Of a stretch of 30,426 bases of DNA, positions 23,525-30,173 are shown in pieces (the first letter of the stretch is position 1; each line of letters starts with the position of its first letter). The notes beneath the pieces are model-generated. The model was not told where the DNA came from, searched no databases, and worked only from the letters and a program-made list of their open reading frames with translations. Position numbers and translations under genes: made by a program. Source of the DNA: a virus. The stretch spans positions 1-30,426 of the IMG/VR virus record IMGVR_UViG_3300032157_000037. One strand, 5' to 3'.

Positions 23525-23556
23525 TTTTACCCGCTTTGTTCCCAAAGTTGGTAAAA
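23525..23556. repeat. Imperfect hairpin between the two early promoters
   Basis: Outer arms TTTTACC (23525-23531) and GGTAAAA (23550-23556) enclose CTTTG-TTCC-CAAAG. There are two-base internal bulges. No U-run follows on the plus strand. It could pause or process RNA from early promoter 1. Confidence 0.5.
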
Positions 23557-23583
23557 AAAGTCCTACATTTTACGAAAAAACTA

Positions 23584-23613
23584 TTGACACGTCAATACAT
23601 TCTATGCTAAACT
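23584..23613 (+). promoter_or_regulatory. Early promoter 2 with palindromic start site
   Basis: TTGACA (23584-23589), 18-base spacer, TAAACT (23608-23613) with a TGC extension. The -35 lies in TTGACACGTCAA, and a perfect 12-bp palindrome ACTGTATACAGT (23611-23622) covers the -10 end and the start near 23620. Both may be protein-binding sites. Confidence 0.7.
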
Positions 23614-23880
23614 GTATACAGTGAAGCAAGCAAAGAGCCTCACAGCACAGTTGACAAACAGAACAGAGACGGCGTAACAGTCAAGCGGTAATGACTATAA
23701 ACCACAGCCGAGAGCCTCACCTCTGTTCTGGTCGACTGGTACGCATTAACAGTTCGAGTGTAGTAGTGCTGGTAGTAAGACGTGGTAAAGCCCGATGGCA
23801 TTCCTGACACAGAGCCACGAGACTAGTCATCTATGGCTTGCTACTAGCACAATACACTTGAATACATTGACCAAAGTAAT
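23614..23880 (+). ncRNA. Highly structured early leader RNA (candidate regulatory RNA)
   Basis: About 276 bases lie between the promoter-2 start and the first early ATG, with no gene. A small hairpin at the 5' end pairs GUGAAGC (23621) with GCCUCAC (to 23643), one mismatch. Domain A: CAGAACAGAG (23659-23668) with CTCTGTTCTG (23721-23730), perfect, enclosing CGGC/GCCG and AGTCA/TGACT. Domain B: CGAGTGTA (23755-23762) with TACACTTG (23853-23860), then a 14-bp stem 23766-23779 with 23837-23850 (two G-U), then CGTGG (23781-23785) with CCACG (23815-23819). AGAGCCTCAC is repeated at 23634 and 23711. No terminator follows. A put-type antitermination RNA, riboregulator or trans-acting RNA are all possible. 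Confidence 0.7.
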
Positions 23881-23895
23881 GCAAAGGAGATTATC

Positions 23896-24315
23896 ATGAC
23901 TTATCAAGAATACAAGAAACAAGTGCAGGCTAAATATGACGAGCTTTTCAAAGAGTGCCATATTTTCTGGGCGTTTGGTGACAAGCAGTGGGAAGAGGGC
24001 AAAGCGAAACACCCTGTGATCGAGGGACACAAGTATGTCTCAATCGGCAGCGGTGGCTATTTTCCAGGACAATACAAGCAGCAATATATCGAGATGATGG
24101 ACGCGATTAAGGCATGGGAGAAACAAGCCAAAAAAGAGATGCGCGAGACTCGAGAAGAAACCGAAAAGTCAATTTTGTATGAGCTAAACAATCACGAGGC
24201 ATTCTATACTGGTGACTATAGCGAAGTGGTGGCACTGTTTGAAGGTGTCTACACTGCTAAGCAAATTAAGCAGGTGTATAGCAAATATCAAGGAACGGAG
24301 GCAGTAGCAGCATAA
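23896..24315 (+). CDS. First early gene, unknown function
   Basis: A 139-residue protein, MTYQEYKKQVQAKYDELFKE to KYQGTEAVAA. It has a helical N-terminus, a central segment with aromatic and Gly residues (CHIFWAFGDKQWEEGKAKHP, then GSGGYFPGQYKQQYIEMM) and a long charged helix (WEKQAKKEMRETREETEKSI). No membrane segment or enzyme motif is seen and the family is unknown. A perfect AAAGGAGA ribosome site sits 5-6 bases upstream, after the structured leader. As the first product of the early operon it is likely to be abundant early and could act on host functions. Confidence 0.75.
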   Translation: MTYQEYKKQVQAKYDELFKECHIFWAFGDKQWEEGKAKHPVIEGHKYVSIGSGGYFPGQYKQQYIEMMDAIKAWEKQAKKEMRETREETEKSILYELNNHEAFYTGDYSEVVALFEGVYTAKQIKQVYSKYQGTEAVAA

Positions 24316-24524
24316 TGACTGATAAAAAAGCAAAGCGACTACAGCTAAAGAAAATGCAAAACGCTTACTGGCGTATGGATGACTCACTAGATCGATTATG
24401 CACCACTTGGGACAAAGCGCCAACAGAAATGCGCGACGTATGGGAAGCGCACAAACTACTCTGGAATTTAATCCAAGAAAAAGAGTTTGAATTTTATGAT
24501 TTATACAGTAAGGATGTATCATGA
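24315..24524 (+). CDS. Small charged early protein, unknown
   Basis: A 69-residue protein, MTDKKAKRLQLKKMQNAYWR to FYDLYSKDVS, basic at the start and acidic and aromatic at the end, entirely helical in appearance. It starts by TAATG overlap with the stop of the gene before it, and its stop overlaps the next start (ATGA). No family was recognised. Confidence 0.68.
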   Translation: MTDKKAKRLQLKKMQNAYWRMDDSLDRLCTTWDKAPTEMRDVWEAHKLLWNLIQEKEFEFYDLYSKDVS

Positions 24525-24652
24525 ATGAACTACTCAAAATAACAGCATTGACAGCTGGCGCGGTGTTTCTGGTGTTTACACTGGTGACAATCGCCCAAGA
24601 CATGCCAACAGTATATAAGGCGGTCACAACGCCATCATATTACAAGGGGTAA
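24521..24652 (+). CDS. Single-span membrane microprotein, 43 residues
   Basis: MNELLKITALTAGAVFLVFT continues LVTIAQDMPTVYKAV and ends PSYYKG. One hydrophobic span covers about residues 8-25, followed by a short polar tail. AAGGA lies 8-9 bases upstream, and the start overlaps the previous stop. First of about six such microproteins in this operon. Confidence 0.65.
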   Translation: MNELLKITALTAGAVFLVFTLVTIAQDMPTVYKAVTTPSYYKG

Positions 24653-24655
24653 ACT

Positions 24656-24844
24656 ATGACAACCAAAGAAATAGTAAAGACCGGACGTATGCCACGAACA
24701 AGCAACACGCTTTTAGAGGCTACGGACACCGCAACAGTCCTCAAGCACCTTGCCTACAGGCACAGAGTCGGACTACTGATGGCCTCAACAGTTACACTAC
24801 TGGTGTATATAGTTACAGATAAGATCATAAGTATATTTAGTTAG
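24656..24844 (+). CDS. Tail-anchored membrane microprotein, 62 residues
   Basis: The N-terminal 36 residues are polar (MTTKEIVKTGRMPRTSNTLL). A single span runs through about residues 39-57 (GLLMASTVTLLVYIVTDKI) and ends at the C-terminus. AAGGGG lies about 8 bases upstream. The topology suggests a cytoplasmic head with a membrane tail. Holin is possible for one-span proteins, but no endolysin is next to it. Confidence 0.65.
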   Translation: MTTKEIVKTGRMPRTSNTLLEATDTATVLKHLAYRHRVGLLMASTVTLLVYIVTDKIISIFS

Positions 24845-24854
24845 GGGGTACGAT

Positions 24855-25139
24855 ATGACTATTGATGAACGTATAGAAGGGTATGACCCTGACAGGCTGG
24901 GAAGTTGGGTCTTTGTCGGCGATGCTGCACATCTCAAAAATCTGGATGAGTTGTATTGGTCATATGTGATGGAACACGTTGCGAGTAACTCAGCGAGCTA
25001 CGACCACTACGCGCTTGAATACTGCAAGAAAAATATGGAGTATGCAGGGTTCGACCAGGTAGGAATACACAAGACACTCGCCCGAGCTGACCAGTATGCT
25101 AGAGAACGTATAGCTGAATTAAAAGGAGATAAGAAATGA
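24855..25139 (+). CDS. Small soluble early protein, unknown
   Basis: A 94-residue acidic protein, MTIDERIEGYDPDRLGSWVF to RERIAELKGDKK, with aromatic-rich helices in the middle (HLKNLDELYWSYVMEHVASN). No family was recognised. It sits between two membrane microprotein genes and overlaps the next by ATGA. Confidence 0.68.
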   Translation: MTIDERIEGYDPDRLGSWVFVGDAAHLKNLDELYWSYVMEHVASNSASYDHYALEYCKKNMEYAGFDQVGIHKTLARADQYARERIAELKGDKK

Positions 25140-25258
25140 AACGATATAAGCTGATAGCACGAGACGCAGGGCTAGTGGTAGCATTGCTAGCATTACTCAC
25201 TATATTTACTACCATCATAGTCACAGTCGCAGCACTGATAGCGTATGCCCTTATTTGA
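25136..25258 (+). CDS. Single-span membrane microprotein, 40 residues
   Basis: A basic N-terminus (MKRYKLIARDAG) is followed by a long hydrophobic stretch of Val, Ala, Leu, Ile and Thr to the end (VVALLALLTIFTTIIVTV). A perfect AAAAGGAGA ribosome site is upstream. It overlaps the helicase start by 14 bases in another frame, so it may couple helicase translation. Confidence 0.65.
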   Translation: MKRYKLIARDAGLVVALLALLTIFTTIIVTVAALIAYALI

Positions 25259-26450
25259 TTATCAGTCTGCCTATCTTGAGGGATTACCAAAAGATGTCAT
25301 CATGTCGGCTGCGACTGGTACAGGCAAGGGCCAGCTATCACTGGCACACTACAAGCGACACAACCCAAACCAACCACTGCTAGTCGTGGCTCCTGCCTCT
25401 AAGGTGCGTGAGGGTGGCTGGCTGCGTGAGTTTGAGCTGGCCTCACTCCCACCAACACCAGTCATCAGCTATGATCGCTTCTCGAGATACTGGCACCAGT
25501 ACCTCTCAGAGGACATCACGGTCATTTTTGACGAGGCACACTATATAGCCAACGCTTCCTCTAAACGGAGCAAAGCTGCCATTAAATTCTGCCAAGTGGC
25601 TCGTCAATTCATACTGCTTACGGCGACACCGCTACCTAACGGCTGGCGCTCTGGTGAGACCTACGCTATCTTGACTGGCCTGGCTCGCAACAAAACAGAC
25701 TTCGTACAACGCTTTGAGATGATCGACCGCTCGAGGGGCTTTCCGTTGCTACTAGGCTATCGCAATGAGGACACCCTCTCGCGCTGGTGGCACAGTGTCT
25801 CACGACCACTGGAGCGTACTGGCGCACTGAAGCTACCATCCAAGTCTGTGCCGGTTACGCCCACACCTACACCCAAAACACTCCAGCGCACCAAGCGTGC
25901 CATTACCCAGCGTCTGGACGACGAGTCTGAGCCACTGGACAACCCGAGCGCATTGTTTACGTACCTGAGACAGGTTCCTGTCACGGAGCGCATGGACGCC
26001 CTCCACAACGTGCTAGACGGCACGGACGAGTCGGTCGTGGTGTTTTACAATTTTAATACGGAGCGAGAGGCTATCCACACGCTACTAGCTAAGCACTTCC
26101 CGGAGCGGCCTGTCTACGAGCAGTCGGGACATGCGAGCTACCTGCCACCACGGGCTGAGTGGGACACGCTGCCACCTAGCGTCACTTTGGTCCAGTATCA
26201 GTCAGGTGCGCAGGGCATTGAGCTGACGTATGCGTCTATCACCGTCTTTCTGTCGCCACCTACCAGCTGGGCACTGTATGAGCAGTCTCGGGGACGCAAT
26301 TTGCGGCATGGACAGACTAAGAGTGTTCTGTTTTATCACGTCTCTGCCTCCGATCTGGACAAGCGGCTCTGGGGACTTGTGAAGAGTAAGGGGGACTTTA
26401 ACAAGCGGATCCAGCAGGAGTGGTACGACGAGTTTTATAAAAAGGGTTGA
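25245..26450 (+). CDS. SF2 (SNF2/DEAD-like) DNA helicase
   Basis: A 401-residue protein with the full two-domain core. A Q-motif-like LFDYQSAYLEGL is followed by Walker A AATGTGKGQ (22-30, Lys28), motif II DEAH (96-99) and motif III TATP (126-129). In domain 2 there are VVVFYNFNTEREA, VTLVQYQSGAQGIELT (motif V) and YEQSRGRNLRHGQ (motif VI with arginine fingers). It is compact, without accessory domains, like many phage helicases used in replication or recombination. No strong ribosome site is present, so translation probably depends on coupling to the overlapping microprotein gene. The gene looks more GC-rich than its neighbours. Confidence 0.92.
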   Translation: MPLFDYQSAYLEGLPKDVIMSAATGTGKGQLSLAHYKRHNPNQPLLVVAPASKVREGGWLREFELASLPPTPVISYDRFSRYWHQYLSEDITVIFDEAHYIANASSKRSKAAIKFCQVARQFILLTATPLPNGWRSGETYAILTGLARNKTDFVQRFEMIDRSRGFPLLLGYRNEDTLSRWWHSVSRPLERTGALKLPSKSVPVTPTPTPKTLQRTKRAITQRLDDESEPLDNPSALFTYLRQVPVTERMDALHNVLDGTDESVVVFYNFNTEREAIHTLLAKHFPERPVYEQSGHASYLPPRAEWDTLPPSVTLVQYQSGAQGIELTYASITVFLSPPTSWALYEQSRGRNLRHGQTKSVLFYHVSASDLDKRLWGLVKSKGDFNKRIQQEWYDEFYKKG

Positions 26451-26476
26451 CAAAGCACCACCCGTTGGTGTACAAT
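26447..26476 (+). promoter_or_regulatory. Internal early promoter
   Basis: TTGACA (26447-26452) overlaps the helicase stop codon; an 18-base spacer leads to TACAAT (26471-26476). The spacer contains a small inverted repeat CACCA-CCCGT-TGGTG, which could be a regulator site. It would boost the small genes downstream. Confidence 0.68.
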
Positions 26477-26501
26477 TATATATAGAAAGGAAAGCAAGCA
26501 A

Positions 26502-26714
26502 ATGAGTGCAACAATTACAATCAATCAACTGGAGATGGGGTTTGAGGTAGGTGTTCCGGTTACCGGCTATCGCGGCGGTGAACGTGTATGGACACGGGTC
26601 GACGGCTATTTCGAGGAGTGTGAGCACCTCGACGTGGAGTGGCAGGACGCCACACCGTATTGCCGGACGTGTGACGCCCAGTGGGACTATGCGTACGAGG
26701 AGTTCGTGTCATGA
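26502..26714 (+). CDS. Small zinc-finger-like early protein
   Basis: A 70-residue protein, MSATITINQLEMGFEVGVPV to DYAYEEFVS. The C-terminal half has a Cys/His set C-E-H followed by C-R-T-C within ECEHLDVEWQDATPYCRTCD, which could hold one zinc ion. The rest is beta-rich. AAAGGAAA lies upstream, after the internal promoter. Perhaps a host-factor binder; family unknown. Confidence 0.68.
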   Translation: MSATITINQLEMGFEVGVPVTGYRGGERVWTRVDGYFEECEHLDVEWQDATPYCRTCDAQWDYAYEEFVS

Positions 26715-26866
26715 GTGATTTAGATATTTTAATTAAGCACGGTCGTGAGATGCGCATACAAGCGCTAGAGCATGCAGTCGCTATGATTATGATTGACCCA
26801 GACAATGCAGCTAGGTTTCTGAGAGAAAAAATTGAGAAAGAACGAGAGGAATTAGAAAATGACTGA
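26711..26866 (+). CDS. Small helical early protein, 51 residues
   Basis: MSDLDILIKHGREMRIQALE and onward, ending EKEREELEND, all helical. The start at 26711 overlaps the preceding stop (ATGA) and was preferred to an upstream in-frame codon lying inside the previous gene. No family was recognised. Confidence 0.6.
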   Translation: MSDLDILIKHGREMRIQALEHAVAMIMIDPDNAARFLREKIEKEREELEND

Positions 26867-27152
26867 GTTTTTCTATATTTTATTGGGCATAACGATTGGC
26901 TACTTGCTTTCATTGCTGAATAGAAAACCAGTTCAACAACTGATTCTGCCACCACCTAGCGAGCCTAAGAGTGCTGAGCAAACCCTTAAAGAGTTGAAAG
27001 CTCAAGAAAAGCTGGAGCGAGAGTACCGCTTCGTGTCTTACTGGCTAATGTACGGTAAACGAGTCAATAAGCCAACAGCAGAGCAGCTATCGGACCCAGC
27101 CCTATTTCGAGTCGAGAAATGGGTGAAGCGCACTCCAAAGAAAAAACTATAA
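26859..27152 (+). CDS. N-terminally membrane-anchored early protein
   Basis: A 97-residue protein. Residues 1-20 (MTEFFYILLGITIGYLLSLL) form a membrane anchor. Residues 23-60 are Pro/Glu/Lys-rich and helical (PSEPKSAEQTLKELKAQEKL), and the C-terminus is very basic (WVKRTPKKKL). The cytosolic part could contact nucleic acid or host proteins at the membrane. The start overlaps the end of the preceding gene. No family was recognised. Confidence 0.67.
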   Translation: MTEFFYILLGITIGYLLSLLNRKPVQQLILPPPSEPKSAEQTLKELKAQEKLEREYRFVSYWLMYGKRVNKPTAEQLSDPALFRVEKWVKRTPKKKL

Positions 27153-27173
27153 TGATTAAAGGAGAATTAGACA

Positions 27174-27515
27174 ATGAGTAACATTAAACGACTACTACCA
27201 GAAGATCATACTATCCCACTAGTTGATGACGTATCACCAGCTGAGCAGGAGTATGACCGCCAGCAGGCTGAGCAGCTGTATGAGGCTCGTAAAGCAATCC
27301 AGGGACTACTCTGGGAGGTCCGAGACGTGCGTCTAGGGCTACGGGTCACCTACTTGGGTCGCAAGCCCTCAGCGTCTCGTGGAGCACTAGCCCTCGAGCA
27401 TGAGTATAGCTTCGGTGGGCTTACGCTACAGGTCGACCCAGACAACGTGCTGGTCACCAGCGCTACGGTGATCGAGGACGAGGACTTGGACCTGAGTCAA
27501 GAGAAGGTGTTTTAA
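27174..27515 (+). CDS. Early protein of unknown function, 113 residues
   Basis: MSNIKRLLPEDHTIPLVDDV is followed by a helix (ARKAIQGLLWEVRDVRLGLR) and a beta-rich region (LEHEYSFGGLTLQVDPDNVL), with an acidic end (EDEDLDLSQEKVF). A good AAAGGAGA site precedes it. The order helix then beta sheet with an acidic tail suggests a small globular, perhaps DNA-mimic-like, protein. The family is unknown. Confidence 0.65.
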   Translation: MSNIKRLLPEDHTIPLVDDVSPAEQEYDRQQAEQLYEARKAIQGLLWEVRDVRLGLRVTYLGRKPSASRGALALEHEYSFGGLTLQVDPDNVLVTSATVIEDEDLDLSQEKVF

Positions 27516-27519
27516 CATC

Positions 27520-27780
27520 ATGACACGGGAACAGAGTATAGACGAGATACTAGGTGAGCATAGAGCAGAGGTCTTGTACTCATTCTTGGATGCTGATAAA
27601 AATGCCTCACACGCCATCATCTCCCTATTTGAGAGCCTTATCAATGAGGTGATAGGTGAAGATGACTACATTGGATTTAAGATGCCTCTTGAACCACCAT
27701 ATGAAATCAGAGTGGCTAGAAATGATATACGAAGAATGCAGCGAGCCAAAGCCAAGCAGCTACTAAAGGAGTTGAAATGA
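27520..27780 (+). CDS. Small early protein, unknown, 86 residues
   Basis: MTREQSIDEILGEHRAEVLY continues into a helical body and ends RAKAKQLLKELK. The opening I-D-E-I-L resembles that of the protein starting at 28176 (ELDEILEQV), a recurrent feature of the small genes in this operon. The ribosome site is more distant (AGAAGG). The last codons overlap the next start (ATGA). Confidence 0.65.
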   Translation: MTREQSIDEILGEHRAEVLYSFLDADKNASHAIISLFESLINEVIGEDDYIGFKMPLEPPYEIRVARNDIRRMQRAKAKQLLKELK

Positions 27781-27947
27781 GTAAAACGCATTGTAGATTT
27801 TGCACACTGACATTTGTTGGGTTGTATCTGAACTGCCCGAAATGCGGTAAATGGCTAGCTCCCATGAAGGGCAAAGATATAGACCCAGACGACGAATATG
27901 AGATTGCTGAAGACGGTGAGCTACTAAAGGAAATGGGAGAGAAGTAA
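27777..27947 (+). CDS. Zinc-ribbon microprotein, 56 residues
   Basis: MSKTHCRFCTLTFVGLYLNC and then PKCGKWLAP form a classic C-x2-C ... C-x2-C zinc ribbon with Cys at residues 6, 9, 20 and 23. The remainder is an acidic tail (DIDPDDEYEIAEDGELLKEM). AAAGGAG is upstream. Such small ribbons often bind nucleic acid or RNA polymerase. Overlaps both neighbours. Confidence 0.68.
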   Translation: MSKTHCRFCTLTFVGLYLNCPKCGKWLAPMKGKDIDPDDEYEIAEDGELLKEMGEK

Positions 27948-28024
27948 TGGAAATAATCGCAATAGCAATAGCAATAATTATTATATTTATGTTTGCCATA
28001 ATCATTGTGAAGGATAGAGAATAG
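27947..28024 (+). CDS. Membrane microprotein, 25 residues
   Basis: MEIIAIAIAIIIIFMFAIII then VKDRE: almost pure hydrophobic helix with a charged end. It starts in TAATG with the preceding stop and has GGGAGAG upstream, so a real coding unit is likely despite its size. Confidence 0.55.
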   Translation: MEIIAIAIAIIIIFMFAIIIVKDRE

Positions 28025-28179
28025 TGAAAAATTACAAACTACAACAGGATCTAAACGCCGCCTATCTTCAGTATAATTACTTCACAAATCCTAAAGACAA
28101 GGAGGCTATTAGTAAGGCTAAAGAAAGAATACGGAAGGCTCATATGGCAATAAAGATGTCAGAGGAGGGGCTATTATGA
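28024..28179 (+). CDS. Small helical early protein, 51 residues (GTG start)
   Basis: GTG at 28024 overlaps the preceding TAG. MKNYKLQQDLNAAYLQYNYF, then a Lys-rich helix (KAKERIRKAHMAIKMSEE). AAGGA is 9-10 bases upstream, and its end overlaps the next ATG. No family was recognised. Confidence 0.55.
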   Translation: MKNYKLQQDLNAAYLQYNYFTNPKDKEAISKAKERIRKAHMAIKMSEEGLL

Positions 28180-28376
28180 CAGACTACGACAAAGAACTAG
28201 ATGAGATACTAGAGCAGGTCGCTTGGTTTGGTTCATATAAAAGGAGTGGTGACGAACCCGAAGGTCCAACACTATCCCCCAATGAAGCCAAGCAACGCCT
28301 CAAATCCCTCCTAGCCAAGGCTAAACAGGAGGGTTATGACGAGTGTAGAAAGGAGATGACGGAAAATGAGCAATAA
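28176..28376 (+). CDS. Small early protein, unknown, 66 residues
   Basis: MTDYDKELDEILEQVAWFGS to CRKEMTENEQ, acidic and helical, with a Gly/Pro-rich middle (RSGDEPEGPTLSPNEAKQRL). It has a GAGGAGGGG ribosome site. It opens with the same type of D-E-I-L helix as the protein at 27520. It overlaps the next gene by 11 bases. Confidence 0.65.
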   Translation: MTDYDKELDEILEQVAWFGSYKRSGDEPEGPTLSPNEAKQRLKSLLAKAKQEGYDECRKEMTENEQ

Positions 28377-29028
28377 AGGGCTGAGACACCATGGTCTAAG
28401 TGGTACTCCTGAAAACAAAGCATGGAGCAATATGAAACAGCGGTGCAATAATCCTAATCGTGATGATTATAGACATTATGGCGGGCGTGGAATCAAAGTA
28501 TGCGAACGATGGTCGGGTGCAGGTGGTTTTTTGAACTTCTTAGAAGACATGGGTAAAAGACCATCACCTAACCATTCAATAGACCGTATTGACGTTAATA
28601 GTGACTATAGCCCAGAAAACTGCCGATGGGCTACAAGAAGACAACAGACTTTCAATGTACGACCAAGAGGAAAGAATACTAGTGGAATAATCGGCGTCCA
28701 TATGTCGAATGGACACTGGGTAGCAATGGCAGGTAGGAATTACGTTGGTCGTTTCGATACAGTCGAAGAAGCAGCCGAGGCGCGTCGACAAGCGCTTAAC
28801 GAGGCTGGGTTCTTTACTAAAGATGAAGTAGACAGGCTAGTCAAATTGGCACGATTGAACGGTGCTATTGAGGAGCTGGAGAAGTTCGACAAAAACTCGG
28901 ACGAATTTTACAGTGGGGACGATTGGTTCACCGATGAAGAAATAAGAAAGAACACATCAAAAGGTGTGAGCATAGCCTATTTTGAACAGCGTCTCGCCAC
29001 CTTAAAAGAGCAGAGAGAGAAGCTATGA
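28366..29028 (+). CDS. HNH/AP2-type homing endonuclease-like protein with fused extra domain
   Basis: A 220-residue protein in three parts. Residues 1-95 match phage HNH-like nucleases: SGTPENKAWSNMKQRCNNP, YGGRGIKVCERW and DRIDVNSDYSPENCRWATR. Residues about 103-145 form an AP2-like DNA-binding module (SGIIGVHMSNGHWVAMAGRN then GRFDTVEEAAEARRQAL). Residues about 148-220 are an unrelated acidic helical domain resembling the small early proteins around it. The fusion looks like insertion of a mobile nuclease into, or in frame with, a resident small gene. AAAGGAGATGACGG lies upstream. Nuclease activity is probable but untested. Confidence 0.82.
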   Translation: MSNKGLRHHGLSGTPENKAWSNMKQRCNNPNRDDYRHYGGRGIKVCERWSGAGGFLNFLEDMGKRPSPNHSIDRIDVNSDYSPENCRWATRRQQTFNVRPRGKNTSGIIGVHMSNGHWVAMAGRNYVGRFDTVEEAAEARRQALNEAGFFTKDEVDRLVKLARLNGAIEELEKFDKNSDEFYSGDDWFTDEEIRKNTSKGVSIAYFEQRLATLKEQREKL

Positions 29029-29252
29029 GTACACAAGATACCCTACGAGAACAACTATGCAGTCTCATGATTGAAGATGACTTCCCTATATTGGATAGAT
29101 CTGAGGAGGAAAAACTAGACGGGATAATTGCCCTCATCAACTCAGAGGTACAAGCTGTACTAGATAGAGTAAAGAAAGACATCGACCTCATGCAGCCAGA
29201 CCCAGACTACTATGCACAGGCTATCGAATCAGAGAGGAAGAAATATGAATAA
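29025..29252 (+). CDS. Small early protein, unknown, 75 residues
   Basis: MSTQDTLREQLCSLMIEDDF to AQAIESERKKYE, helical and acidic. No family was recognised. It overlaps the stop of the homing-endonuclease-like gene by ATGA. GAGAGAG is upstream. Confidence 0.65.
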   Translation: MSTQDTLREQLCSLMIEDDFPILDRSEEEKLDGIIALINSEVQAVLDRVKKDIDLMQPDPDYYAQAIESERKKYE

Positions 29253-29343
29253 CCCTACACTGCTATGGAAAATAATTGCCCTCTTTCTCATGCCGATAGT
29301 AGGACTAGGAGATTGGATAGAGGGAGATGATGATGATGTGTAA
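29245..29343 (+). CDS. Membrane microprotein with acidic tail, 32 residues
   Basis: MNNPTLLWKIIALFLMPIVG continues LGDWIEGDDDDV. One short hydrophobic helix (about 6-21) and a five-Asp tail. GAGAGGA is upstream, overlapping the preceding gene. Probably real, given the tight packing. Confidence 0.55.
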   Translation: MNNPTLLWKIIALFLMPIVGLGDWIEGDDDDV

Positions 29344-29407
29344 TTTATGTCGCCTCCCCCAGAGTAGATGTAAAGACGGTCAATGTGATGCGCAGGGTAC
29401 GGCATGA
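29336..29407 (+). CDS. Cys-rich microprotein, 23 residues
   Basis: MCNLCRLPQSRCKDGQCDAQ then GTA. Cys at residues 2, 5, 12 and 17 form a C-x2-C ... C-x4-C set that could bind one metal ion. AGGGAG lies within about 10 bases upstream, and it overlaps the preceding and following genes by 8 and 4 bases. Very short, so tentative. Confidence 0.42.
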   Translation: MCNLCRLPQSRCKDGQCDAQGTA

Positions 29408-30024
29408 AGATACTAAACTTATATGCTGGAATTGGCGGCAACCGTAAACTCTGGGGCGATGAGCATGAGGTTACTGCTGTTGAGAGCGAACAATACATCG
29501 CAGATGCTTATAAGCTGATGTACCCGAACGATACTGTTATTGTTGCAGACGCTCACCAATACCTAATAGACCACTCCGATGAGTTTGATTTTATCTGGTC
29601 AAGCCCGCCATGCCCCACACACTCGAGAGCTAATTCATTTCTTCATGCTCAAGGTGTAAGGCGATACCCAGACATGAGCCTGTACCAAGAGATACTATTC
29701 TTGAAGCACAGATACAAGGGTAAGTGGGTAGTCGAGAACGTAATACCATATTATGAACCTTTGGTTGCACCGACAGCCAAGATTGACAGACACTACTACT
29801 GGAGCAACTTTGCAATAAAAGACCCCAATTTCAAGAGATTTAAGAAGTTCAATGTAGCTAATGCAAGGTCTACAACCAGAGTTTCTGCAGCAGAAGACCA
29901 CGCAACACTACAGGAACACCACGGAATATACTTACCAGAAGGCACTAAGAACCAGCGTAAACTTCTGAGAAATGCAGTTCACCCAGAAATGGGACTACAC
30001 ATACTAAACGAGGCTGAACTATGA
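29404..30024 (+). CDS. C5-cytosine DNA methyltransferase, compact
   Basis: A 206-residue protein with motif I LNLYAGIGGNR (5-14, AdoMet site), motif IV SSPPCPTHSRA with catalytic Cys70, motif VI WVVENV (108-113, Glu111) and a final LLRNAVHPEMG matching motif X (N-A-V-x-P). Length is about half that of a full restriction-system enzyme, with little target-recognition domain. It adds a methyl group to cytosine C5 in DNA. No endonuclease partner is adjacent, so it is an orphan enzyme, probably protecting phage DNA from host restriction or altering gene control. It overlaps the following gene by 4 bases. Confidence 0.9.
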   Translation: MKILNLYAGIGGNRKLWGDEHEVTAVESEQYIADAYKLMYPNDTVIVADAHQYLIDHSDEFDFIWSSPPCPTHSRANSFLHAQGVRRYPDMSLYQEILFLKHRYKGKWVVENVIPYYEPLVAPTAKIDRHYYWSNFAIKDPNFKRFKKFNVANARSTTRVSAAEDHATLQEHHGIYLPEGTKNQRKLLRNAVHPEMGLHILNEAEL

Positions 30025-30173
30025 GCGAGATATTTTATTTACCCGCCCCAAAGAACCTTACCCCAGAACAAGAAGTTTACTGGATAGAGGAACTCGAAAA
30101 AGTGGAGCGAAGAGCAGAAGAGATTAAAAGAATACTAGGCATATTAGCAATAACTGAAAGGGGAATAGAATGA
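30021..30173 (+). CDS. Small helical early protein, 50 residues
   Basis: MSEIFYLPAPKNLTPEQEVY continues WIEELEKVERRAEEIKRI and ends ITERGIE. A charged amphipathic helix follows a Pro-rich start. The start overlaps the methyltransferase stop (ATGA). No family was recognised. Confidence 0.6.
   Translation: MSEIFYLPAPKNLTPEQEVYWIEELEKVERRAEEIKRILGILAITERGIE

Noticed and set aside
23735-23860. Possible tRNA because of AGTTCGAGTG and GGTAGTAAG
   Set aside because: The GTTCGAGT resembles a T-loop, but the arms do not pair as a T-stem and no acceptor or anticodon stem of proper length forms; the same bases pair better in leader domain B.
24656-24844. Holin
   Set aside because: One hydrophobic span alone is not evidence; there is no endolysin in the window, and several similar microproteins surround it.
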